A DNA stretch of 64,000 bases. Source: Cystobacter fuscus (lineage in GTDB: Bacteria > Myxococcota > Myxococcia > Myxococcales > Myxococcaceae). Positions 49,377 through 57,311 of the stretch are shown piece by piece. A program made the translations under genes and the position numbers. Each line of letters starts with the position of its first letter. Positions within the stretch are counted from its first letter, which is position 1. Below the pieces are notes generated by a model that saw only the letters and a list, made by a program, of their open reading frames with translations, made no database searches and had not been told where the DNA came from. The stretch spans positions 4,588,001-4,652,000 of the forward strand of contig NZ_CP022098.1 of assembly GCF_002305875.1 (NCBI RefSeq), read 5' to 3'.

Positions 49377-52350
49377 CGGCGCGCAGTTGCTGGCTCACCG
49401 CGCGGAAGAAGCCCGTGAGCAGCTCCGGCCGGTCCGCCAGCAGATCGAGGAAGTCGCGCCGGTCGATGACGAGCGCCCGCGTGTCCTCCATCGCGACGGC
49501 GTCGGTGGGGCGGGGCGCGCCGTCCAGCAGGCTCATGTCGCCAAAGGTCTCCTTGGCGCGAATGCGCATCACGTGCTCGCCGTTGCTGACGGCGTCCACG
49601 GAGCCCTCGATGATGACGTAGAGCGCGTCGCCCGGATCTCCCTCGCTGTAGACGCGCTCGCCCGCGCGGAAGCGCGTCTCGCGGGCGATGGCCGCCACCG
49701 CCGCCACGTCGTCCACGTCGTTCTGCGAGAAGACGTGCACCCCTTCCAGCAGGAAGAGCTTCTGCACCGTTGCCTGACTCATGTCCGACTCCTGGGCCGC
49801 TGGCAGATCCAAGCCAATCCGGCCCGCCACCTGGCGCGCGCACGCGCGCAGCACCACGTCCTCGCTCCGGCACAACCACGCGAGGTGTGCCTCCAACTGT
49901 CCCGTCTCTCCCGGCGGCAGATCCCGGTGGTGCGTCTCCACCTGCTCGCGCACGAGCGACCGGTCGTCGTCGTCCGTGAGCGCCTCGAGCAGCTCCAGCG
50001 CGTAGGCCCGGCGCCTCGCGTCCTGTCCCGCCACGTGCTGGTGCACGCGCCGCATCACCTGGGGCGGGTGCAACAGGCCGAGCAGGAAGAAGGACAGCTC
50101 CAGCGCCTGATCCAACCGGTCGCACATCACCCGCGTGAGCAGCGCCTGGTCTCCCAGCTCCGCGCGCACGTCGCGGTAGGGCCCCACGAGCGCCCGGTAC
50201 ACGTCGCGCCGGCGGATGAGCGCCTCGCGCACGCGATCCAGATCCACCGGGTGCTCGGGGTGCTCGTCGCGCAGACGCGACAGCTCCGCGCCGATGCGGA
50301 AGTGCAGGCGGGCGTCATCGCGCACGTTGGAGAAGAGCAGGGCGTGCAGCGCCGCCGGCGTGCCGATGAGGCGCAGCACGCGCGGCACCTGTAGCCGCAT
50401 GGGCAGCGGCGCCGAGAGATCGTTGAGCGTCGTCTCCAAGAGGGGCGTCACCGCGTCACCCAGCTCGGCGAGCGCCTCGCGCGCCTCGCGCCGCTCCTCG
50501 CGCCAGGTGAGGAAGGTGAGCAGCCGGGGCGCCAGCTTCACGTAGCCACCCTGGCCCACGGAGCGCACCGCCACGCGCCGCACGGAGCTGTCCGGATCGC
50601 CCAGGAAGGGCGTGAGCATGGGCAGGTAGGTGGTGTCCCGGAGCCGGCCGAAGAGCCCCGCCACCTCGCGGCGGTCCGCCACCGGGGCCTGCGAGCCCCG
50701 TGCCGCCAGCGCCCCCAGGGACACGCGCGCCGCCGCGTTCCACCGGGTGCTCAAGAGCGCGCCGATCGCCGCGCAGCGCAGCCCCACGTCCGGGCTCTGC
50801 AGAAGCGGAGGCAGCAGCACCTCGGCCCGCTCCGGCGCGAGCTTGGAGAGCGCCCACACCGCGCTGTCGCGGGGCCGGCGCGTGCCCTGCGTCACCAGTT
50901 GCTCCAGCAGGGGCGCCGTCTCCGTGGCCCCCAGCTCCAGGGCGAGCTCCACGGCGCGCTCCTGCACCCGCTCGTGCGAGTGGAGCAGCAGCGCGGGCAG
51001 GTGCGGCCGCAGGGGCAGCCCCTCCTGCGCGAGCAGCTCCACCGAGTTGAGCACCCGCTCCGGCGCGCTCGAGGCGAGCGCCTCCACCAGCAGCCGGCGA
51101 TCCTCGCGGCCCAGCGCCTCGTCCTCCTCGGAGGAGGCCCCCACCTGCTCGCCCAGCGCCTCCACGTACGCGGGCCGCAGGCGCATGAGCAGCACGCCGA
51201 GCAGGCCGCACAGGGCCACCACGGCGAGCGCCATGGAGACGCCGTCGGCCGAGCGGCCCGCGCCGATGAGCAGCACGCCCGCGAGCACCGTGCCGCCCTT
51301 GCGCAACAGCCCCTCCACCGCGGCGCGCAGGGACTCGCGCTCGCTGTCGGGCACCGCCGCGTAGAGCAGCTGCACGCCCACCGGCAGCAGCGAGTAGTTG
51401 ACGGCGTTCTCCAGCAGCCGCAACAGGTGCACCGGCCAGAGCTGCTGCGTCACCAGCGAGGCCACCGCCAGGGGCGCCATGATGCCCGGCAGCAGCGCCA
51501 GGTAGGCCATCAGCCCCAGCCGCTTGAGCAGCCGCTCGGCCAGGACGAGCTGGAAGACGACGCACACCAGGCCAATCCACAGCTGCAGCGAGCCGAAGAG
51601 CGCCGCCAGCCCGTCCTCGCTCAGCGTGTGCTCCACGCGCAGGCGGAAGAGGTAGTCGACGAAGGCGGAGAGCACCGCGAAGCTCACCCCCAGGGCCGCC
51701 AGCACCCGGGCGTAGCTGCTGGTGGCCAGGTACTCCCACGCCGCCACGGGCGGGGCGAGGTGGCGCGAGCGCACCGGGGCGGGCGCCTCTTCCGGCTGGA
51801 AGTGGAAGGCCAGGCCCGCGACGAGCAGCGACAGCGCCCCGCCCACGACGATGGCCACGGTGCCCAGCCGCTCGGCGAGCCCCTGCACCAGGAGTCCTCC
51901 GAGCATGCCTCCCGCCATGCCCACCCCGTTGAGCGCGGTGAAGGCCCGCCGCGCCTCGCGCGCGTCGAAGGCCGCCGCCATCTGCCCCCAGAAGCGCAGG
52001 GAGATGAAGGTCGTGAACACGTCCACGAACAGGTAGAGCACCAGCGCCGGCAGCCGGTGGCCGAGCGACACCCCCACCGCGAGCGCCCCCACCACCAGCG
52101 CCCCCAGGCCCATGAGCAGCCGCAGCGACGCGGCCGGCTCCCCGGGCTTGGGACGCGGCAGGAGCGCGATCGTCGCCACCAGCAGCGCGCCCGCCAGGTA
52201 CAGGTAGGGCAGCACGTGCGACTCGAAGCGCGACAACACGAGGGCGTTCACAGCCGTCTTCAGCTGCGTCACACCGGCGATGAGGGCGAACTGGAAGGTC
52301 GCCGCGGGCCACAGACGCTGGCCCCAGGACTGCGGCTCTGGAGATGCCAC
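49273..52350 (-). CDS. Npt1/Npt2-like MFS transporter fused to HEAT repeats and a cyclic-nucleotide-binding domain
   Basis: A 1025-residue membrane protein. Residues 1-400 contain about twelve membrane helices arranged like the nucleotide-transporter (Npt) branch of the major facilitator superfamily. Residues about 410-860 are helical HEAT-type repeats (RRPRDSAVWALSKLAPERAEVLL, DPDSSVRRVAVRSVGQGG). Residues about 885-1000 form a cyclic-nucleotide-binding domain with FRAGERVYSEGDPGDALYVI and a phosphate-binding cassette FGDMSLLDGAPRPTDA, in which the usual FGE Glu is Asp and the Arg is kept. The C-terminus is Pro-rich. This suggests transport gated or regulated by cAMP; a cyclase is encoded 7 kb away. 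Substrate is unknown. The start is GTG at 52350 with AGGA 10 bases upstream. Confidence 0.85.
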   Translation of the reverse strand: MASPEPQSWGQRLWPAATFQFALIAGVTQLKTAVNALVLSRFESHVLPYLYLAGALLVATIALLPRPKPGEPAASLRLLMGLGALVVGALAVGVSLGHRLPALVLYLFVDVFTTFISLRFWGQMAAAFDAREARRAFTALNGVGMAGGMLGGLLVQGLAERLGTVAIVVGGALSLLVAGLAFHFQPEEAPAPVRSRHLAPPVAAWEYLATSSYARVLAALGVSFAVLSAFVDYLFRLRVEHTLSEDGLAALFGSLQLWIGLVCVVFQLVLAERLLKRLGLMAYLALLPGIMAPLAVASLVTQQLWPVHLLRLLENAVNYSLLPVGVQLLYAAVPDSERESLRAAVEGLLRKGGTVLAGVLLIGAGRSADGVSMALAVVALCGLLGVLLMRLRPAYVEALGEQVGASSEEDEALGREDRRLLVEALASSAPERVLNSVELLAQEGLPLRPHLPALLLHSHERVQERAVELALELGATETAPLLEQLVTQGTRRPRDSAVWALSKLAPERAEVLLPPLLQSPDVGLRCAAIGALLSTRWNAAARVSLGALAARGSQAPVADRREVAGLFGRLRDTTYLPMLTPFLGDPDSSVRRVAVRSVGQGGYVKLAPRLLTFLTWREERREAREALAELGDAVTPLLETTLNDLSAPLPMRLQVPRVLRLIGTPAALHALLFSNVRDDARLHFRIGAELSRLRDEHPEHPVDLDRVREALIRRRDVYRALVGPYRDVRAELGDQALLTRVMCDRLDQALELSFFLLGLLHPPQVMRRVHQHVAGQDARRRAYALELLEALTDDDDRSLVREQVETHHRDLPPGETGQLEAHLAWLCRSEDVVLRACARQVAGRIGLDLPAAQESDMSQATVQKLFLLEGVHVFSQNDVDDVAAVAAIARETRFRAGERVYSEGDPGDALYVIIEGSVDAVSNGEHVMRIRAKETFGDMSLLDGAPRPTDAVAMEDTRALVIDRRDFLDLLADRPELLTGFFRAVSQQLRAVIQAAEPRQPGEVVTLEQHPAQEPPPPPERKQAG

Positions 52351-52566
52351 GGGTCGGGTATCCTAACCGTCCAATACCGGAATTTCCAGAAGCCAGCACC
52401 CGGGGGCGAGGCGATCGGAAGGGGAGCGGCCGAGCGTCGTGGCCTCCCGGGACGGCTCGCTGGCGCCTCGCCATTGATGACCAGCGAGCACGAGGTGGGT
52501 AGCTGGTTGCTGGAGGACCCCTGCTCGATTGAGTATGGGGCGCAGTGGTTCTACGCTGGGGGATAC

Positions 52567-53256
52567 ATGATCGCCGCAGTCCTGCTCGCCCTCGTTTGTT
52601 CGACTCCCGAGGCCTCCGGCGGCGCCCTGCCGCCCGAAGCCCTGGGGGCTCCCCCCCAAGCCAATGCCCTGCCCACCGCCTGGGCCTGCACCGTGGACAC
52701 GCTGCGAGCGGGTCGCGAATGCATCTTCGAGTCCGAGGTGTCCTCCTCCTCCAACGTGAAGGAGCAGGCGTCGGGCAACGTGCGCACGCTCACGGACATC
52801 GGCCATGCGCTGTGCACCCAGGCGGCCCGGCCGTCCTCGGGGCTCGCGCCGGACAAGGAGCTGGTGGCGCAGTGCGAGCGTCGCTACTCCGAGGCCGCGC
52901 AGGACTTCTGTGGCCTGGAGGGCAAGGTGCCCGTCATCGACGCCAAGGGCCGCTTCGCCCCACAGGCGCGTGCCTGCTACCGCCAGTTGTCGCTGGTGCT
53001 GCAGGACATCTCCACCATGGCCACCGTGGCCAGCGCCTGCTGCCAGTGCGCCCAGAAGCGGGGCTGCCCCGGGGCGGGCGATCACTGCCATGAGAACGTG
53101 TCCCAGCAGAAGCTGGGCGCCACCGCGCTCGCGTGCCTGTCCAACCAGTGCGGCTCGGCGTGTGAGCTGACGATGCCGGCGGGCCCGGCCTCGTCCGGGG
53201 AACTCCGGCCCACGGAACAGGCCCGGCGGCCCTCCCGGACCGGGGGCTCGCTGTAG
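52567..53256 (+). CDS. Secreted cysteine-rich protein, function unknown
   Basis: A 229-residue protein with an N-terminal signal sequence (IAAVLLALVCSTPEAS). The mature part has about 14 cysteines, including ACCQCAQKRGCPGAGDHC and the CLSNQCGSAC cluster, suggesting several disulfides in the periplasm or outside the cell. Helical segments (TLTDIGHALCTQAAR, SLVLQDISTMATVAS) lie between them. The C-terminal 30 residues are polar and Pro/Arg-rich. No family was recognised. It is 32 bp upstream of a lipoprotein gene on the same strand, so the two may be co-transcribed. Confidence 0.65.
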   Translation: MIAAVLLALVCSTPEASGGALPPEALGAPPQANALPTAWACTVDTLRAGRECIFESEVSSSSNVKEQASGNVRTLTDIGHALCTQAARPSSGLAPDKELVAQCERRYSEAAQDFCGLEGKVPVIDAKGRFAPQARACYRQLSLVLQDISTMATVASACCQCAQKRGCPGAGDHCHENVSQQKLGATALACLSNQCGSACELTMPAGPASSGELRPTEQARRPSRTGGSL

Positions 53257-53287
53257 GTTGGCAACCGGTTCAACGGAGCAAGCAATC

Positions 53288-54265
53288 ATGTCTGCCTTCC
53301 AGAAGATGACGAAGGGCCTGGCGCGCTCGGGCGCGGCCCTGGTGTGCGCGGCGGCCCTCGTGGGCTGTGGCGGGCACTCGCACGCGGTGTCGCGCGAGAA
53401 CTCCCGCTCGTTCATCCCCCCGGAGCCGGGCCCCCTCCCGGAGCGCTCCTCGTCCGTTCCCGAGCCCGTGCGTCCGGAGGAGAAGTCCTTCGGGGCACGC
53501 TACGCGACGCCCTCCCAGTGCGAGGCGGCGGCACGGGCGCTCCAGGCCTCGTCCCGCGATTCGGCCTGGACGGCGCTCAAGTCCTGCGTGGAGCGCACCC
53601 ACTTCACCCTCCTGGGCGCGCTCCTGTCGGACGCGTGGGAAGAGGATCTGCGGGTGCGGCCGGACGCGGCGCGGATCATCGCCCGCGTGGTGGCCCTGCG
53701 CGGCGGCAGCGTGCCGGGGGAGCTGTCGCTCCTGCACGAGCACAAGGTGCCCATCTTCGGGTTGTCGGACGCCATCGCCCAGCCGGACATCTACAAGGGC
53801 CGCTACCTGCTGCTGCGCGCCCAGGTGGCCGACGTGCGCAGCGACGAGGACAGGCCCACGGTGTGGCTCGTCGAGCAGGCGGTGGGCTCGGTGGTTCGCG
53901 AGCAGCCCGTGGGCTACACCACCCGCCGCGAGTCGGTGAAGGTGCGCTCGGGCGCGCTCGGTGGAGACGTGGGCACGTTCGGTCGCGCCAACCTGGGCGG
54001 TCAGCTCGTCACCCGGGAGAGCGAGCAGACGGCTTCCAGCCTGCCGCGCTACGACAACCTCTCCGACGAGACGGGGCGCGAGGCGCTCGGTCGCCTGACG
54101 AGCGCGGATCCCTTCTTCGCTCCCGGCAAGGACTTCGTCGTGCTCGCCCGCTTCGATGGGTTGCGCACCACCTCGAGCGGCGATGACGAGGAAGAGGACG
54201 CGCCCAAGCTGCCCGTGCTCACCATCGTCAGCTACCACGCGCCCCATCCGCTCGTCGTCTACTGA
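53288..54265 (+). CDS. Lipoprotein, function unknown
   Basis: A 325-residue protein with a signal peptide and lipobox LVGC (Cys about residue 27), so it is predicted to be lipid-anchored in the envelope. After a Pro/Ser/Arg-rich linker there is a helical section (TPSQCEAAARALQ, LKSCVERTHFTLLGALL) and then a beta-rich section (YLLLRAQVADVRS, TVWLVEQAVGSVV, FVVLARFDG) that could be an OB-like fold. No known domain was identified with confidence. ATG 53288 follows GGAG and starts a proper signal peptide; an in-frame ATG at 53258 would add ten residues before it. Confidence 0.7.
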   Translation: MSAFQKMTKGLARSGAALVCAAALVGCGGHSHAVSRENSRSFIPPEPGPLPERSSSVPEPVRPEEKSFGARYATPSQCEAAARALQASSRDSAWTALKSCVERTHFTLLGALLSDAWEEDLRVRPDAARIIARVVALRGGSVPGELSLLHEHKVPIFGLSDAIAQPDIYKGRYLLLRAQVADVRSDEDRPTVWLVEQAVGSVVREQPVGYTTRRESVKVRSGALGGDVGTFGRANLGGQLVTRESEQTASSLPRYDNLSDETGREALGRLTSADPFFAPGKDFVVLARFDGLRTTSSGDDEEEDAPKLPVLTIVSYHAPHPLVVY

Positions 54266-54422
54266 CGCCCGTCGAGCCCTCCTCCCCTGGCGTTGTCCAC
54301 CGCACAACGTCGGGAGCGCGCGCACGTTCACGGTGTGACGTCGATCCTGCCCTGGAGTCTCCCTTCCCGGGGCGGCCCTGTGGTGCAATCCCCCCCCTGT
54401 CTCGCAGGACCGGGGTGCCCGC

Positions 54423-56270
54423 GTGCCCGTGCGTTTCGCTTCACGATTGATGCTCGTGCTCTGCCTGGTGGGCGTGGTGCCCGTGCTGCTGTTCGGCGCG
54501 CTGTCCTTCCACGCCAACCGGCGCGAGCTGCACCGCGTGGTGGGCGGGCTCCAGACGCAGGCCGCCATGGACTTCGCGCGCTCGTGCCACCACCTCGTCC
54601 TGTCCGGCGTGGACAACCTGCGCCTGGCCTCCAGGTACCTCCCCCTCGAGGGGCTTTCACCCGAGCAGCTCTCCCAGGTGCTGGACATCCCCATGCGCCA
54701 GCTGTCGGCCTTCAACCTGCTCGTGCTGGTGGATGAGCGCGGCCATGCGCTCGCCCCGGCCGTGTACTCGCCGGACGAGGACGAGCGCCCGCAGCGCGTC
54801 ACCGAGGCGAGCCTCGCGCTCTTCTCGAGCCAGGCGCCCGTGCGGGCCGCGCTCGCCACGGGCGCGGCCATCGGCCCGCCGTACCAGTCCCCCGAGTCTC
54901 CCGGCGGCCGCGTGGCGCTCGCGGTGCGCGTGGGCACGGACGCCTCGCGCGTGCTGCTCGCGGAGCTGTCGCTCGCCGAGCTGGGCCAGCGCGTGGAGGA
55001 GATCTCCGAGGGGGGCGGATGCGCCTTCGTCGTGGACGCCGACGGCCAGCCGGTGATCGCCACACCCGGCCACCACGAGCTGAGCGAGGCGGAGCTCCAG
55101 CTCGTGCGCGAGGGCCTGTCCCGGGGCACGTCCATGGTGCGCACCGTATCTGGCGTGGAGGGGGTGGAGTACCTCGCCGCCTTCGCGCCCGTGCCGGAGC
55201 TGGGCTGGGGCGTGGTGGTGGAACGCGAGGCCCACGCCGCCCTCGCGCCCGCCGAGCAGGTGCGGCGCTCCACGGTGCTGGGGGCCCTGGTGGCGCTGGG
55301 GGCCACGGCCGGACTCGGCTTCGTGCTCGCCCGGGGCGTGAGCCAGCCCGTCGCCCGGCTGTCCGAGGGCGTGGCCGCGCTCGCCTCCGGCCGCTACGAG
55401 CAGCGCGTCGTCGAGCAGGGCCGCGATGAGCTCGGACAGCTCGCCCGCTCCTTCAACCACATGGCCGGCGAGCTGCAGCGGCGCGACGCCGAGCTGCGGC
55501 GCTGGAGCGAGGAGTTGCAGCAGCGCGTGGACGAGCGCACCCGGCAGTTGCGCGAGGCGCAGGATCAGATCGCCCGCACCCGGCGGATGGCGGCGCTCGG
55601 CTCGTTCAGCGCGGGGCTGGCCCACGAGCTCAACAACCCGCTCACCGGCGTCCTCGGGCTGCTGTCCCTGGCGTGCGAGGAGGTGCCCGAGGGCACGCCC
55701 CTGCGTCAGAGCCTGGAGATGTCGCTCGAGCAGTCGCGCCGCATGTGCACCATCATCCGGCAGATGCGGCAGATCACGGAGCAGGAGCGCAGCGGGGTGG
55801 GGCGGCCGTTGAATCCGGTGCAGCCCGTGCGCGCCGCGCTCCATGAGGTGGACTCGGAGCTGCGCTCGCGGGGCATCACCCTCACGTGCGCGTTGAACGA
55901 GCCCATCCCCCAGGTGCTGGGACACGCGGAGCAGTTGCAGAGCGTGGTGTCCCACCTGTTGCGCAACGCCGTCACCGCCATGCCGGCCGGTGGCACGTTG
56001 TCGGTGGGGCTCGGCACCGTGGAGGGCGACGCGGTGTGCCTGTCGGTGAAGGACACCGGCAAGGGCATTCCCGAGTCCCTGCGCGAGCGCATCTTCGATC
56101 CCTTCTTCACGACGAAGGACGAGCCCGGGCGGATCGGGCTAGGTTTGTCGGTGGCGCACGGCATCGTCGAGGCGCACCACGGCCGCATCCGGGTGGAGAG
56201 CGCCGAGGGGCGAGGCACCACCATCACCGTCATCCTTCCCGCGGTGGGCGCCGAGGCCCACCTGGTGTAG
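54423..56270 (+). CDS. Cache-type sensor histidine kinase
   Basis: A 615-residue inner-membrane kinase. TM1 is at about 8-28, followed by a periplasmic Cache-like sensor domain to about 280 (with LLVLVDERGHALAPAVYSP and AAFAPVPELGWGVVVER). TM2 is at about 283-304 and a HAMP linker at 300-352 (QPVARLSEGVAALASGRYEQRV), then a coiled coil and HisKA with His401 (AGLAHELNNPLTG). The ATPase domain has LLRNAVTAM, DTGKGIP and IGLGLSVAHGIV. The start is a GTG at 54423. It heads a run of envelope genes on the same strand (FecR-like, Ig/barrel, CARDB-like). No response regulator gene follows directly; the nearest receiver protein is at 60688 on the opposite strand. Confidence 0.9.
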   Translation: MPVRFASRLMLVLCLVGVVPVLLFGALSFHANRRELHRVVGGLQTQAAMDFARSCHHLVLSGVDNLRLASRYLPLEGLSPEQLSQVLDIPMRQLSAFNLLVLVDERGHALAPAVYSPDEDERPQRVTEASLALFSSQAPVRAALATGAAIGPPYQSPESPGGRVALAVRVGTDASRVLLAELSLAELGQRVEEISEGGGCAFVVDADGQPVIATPGHHELSEAELQLVREGLSRGTSMVRTVSGVEGVEYLAAFAPVPELGWGVVVEREAHAALAPAEQVRRSTVLGALVALGATAGLGFVLARGVSQPVARLSEGVAALASGRYEQRVVEQGRDELGQLARSFNHMAGELQRRDAELRRWSEELQQRVDERTRQLREAQDQIARTRRMAALGSFSAGLAHELNNPLTGVLGLLSLACEEVPEGTPLRQSLEMSLEQSRRMCTIIRQMRQITEQERSGVGRPLNPVQPVRAALHEVDSELRSRGITLTCALNEPIPQVLGHAEQLQSVVSHLLRNAVTAMPAGGTLSVGLGTVEGDAVCLSVKDTGKGIPESLRERIFDPFFTTKDEPGRIGLGLSVAHGIVEAHHGRIRVESAEGRGTTITVILPAVGAEAHLV

Positions 56271-56347
56271 GCCGGCGGACGGGAGCGAGGAGGCGTGATG
56301 CGGACAGGGCCGAGGGTGCAGTCCACGAGACTCCGGGGAGCGCGGAC

Positions 56348-57307
56348 GTGAGCCAGCGCCAGGAGCCGTTCGGACGTGCCCGCGGGTGGAGTCTGGTCCT
56401 GCTGCTGGTGCTGTTGCTGGCCCTGGGCGCCGGGGGGTTCTTCCTCGGCCGTTCCGCGCCGGACGCGCCAGAGCCCGGGGGGGTCGTGCCCACGGCTCCC
56501 GCTCCCGCTCCGGCTCCAGTCGTGGAGGTGGCGCCGCGCGCCCGGGTGATCGAGGTGGTGGGCGCGGTGGAGCGCACCCGGGGCGAGGCCTGGATGGAGC
56601 TGCGGGTGGGCGACTCGCTCGCTTCGGACGAAGCGGTGCGCACCGGCCCCGGGGCCCGGGTGGATCTCGAGGTGGGAGATGAGGCGTCGCGGCTGTCCAT
56701 CCCCGAGCGCTCCGAGGTTCGGGTGGGCGAGTTCACGCGCGACGTGCACACCCTGAGCCTGGAGCGGGGTCGCATCGACGTGGACTACCGCGAGAGCCAG
56801 GAGCGCGTGCTGCGGGTGCGGAGCCAGGGCGGCACGGTGGCCGAGACGCGCGGGGCGCGCTTCACCATGCTCCGCCGCGGCACCCTGGTGGCGGTGGTGA
56901 CGCGGGGCGGGGCGGTGGACCTGTCGTCCGCGGGCGCCCACATCCAGGTGGGCGCGGGGCAGCAGGGCATCGTGTTCGACGGCGCGAGGCCAGTCGACCC
57001 CGAGCCCATTCCCCTGGACGTGCTGCTGAAGGTGGCCAGGGCTCCCACCGCGAACACGCTGTGCCTGTCGCTCTCGGGCAAGGTGCGCGTGGGCACGGAG
57101 GTCTGGGTGGAGGACGAGCCCGCGGAGGTGTCCGCGGATGGGAGCTTCCGCGCGGACGTGCCCCAGGCCCCGGGCCGCTCGCGGGTGAAGGTGTTCGCGC
57201 GGGAGCCGGGTGGTGCCACGCGGGAGGTCTCCCTGACCTGCCGTTTCCGGAACCCGGCGAGCCCCCCGGCGGAGTCGGTGAAGTTCCGCTGGAACGAGGC
57301 CCCCTGA
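56348..57307 (+). CDS. FecR-domain protein, membrane anchored
   Basis: A 319-residue protein with one N-terminal membrane helix (SLVLLLVLLLALGAGGFFLG, about 15-34), a Pro/Ala linker and a FecR-type beta-rich domain from about 65 to 215 (ELRVGDSLASDEAVRTGPGARVDLE, GTVAETRGARFTM, VVTRGGAVDLSS, VGAGQQGIV). In classical systems FecR relays outer-membrane signals to sigma factors; in myxobacteria such proteins often stand without one, as here. The C-terminal 100 residues resemble an Ig-like strand set. The GTG at 56348 starts the coding region. It lies 77 bp after the histidine kinase and 4 bp before the next gene. Confidence 0.8.
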   Translation: MSQRQEPFGRARGWSLVLLLVLLLALGAGGFFLGRSAPDAPEPGGVVPTAPAPAPAPVVEVAPRARVIEVVGAVERTRGEAWMELRVGDSLASDEAVRTGPGARVDLEVGDEASRLSIPERSEVRVGEFTRDVHTLSLERGRIDVDYRESQERVLRVRSQGGTVAETRGARFTMLRRGTLVAVVTRGGAVDLSSAGAHIQVGAGQQGIVFDGARPVDPEPIPLDVLLKVARAPTANTLCLSLSGKVRVGTEVWVEDEPAEVSADGSFRADVPQAPGRSRVKVFAREPGGATREVSLTCRFRNPASPPAESVKFRWNEAP

Positions 57308-57311
57308 CGTG

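Noticed and set aside
50899-52566. Upstream extension of the secreted cysteine-rich protein to 785 codons
   Set aside because: The extension is antisense to the transporter gene. The ATG at 52567 begins a proper signal peptide.
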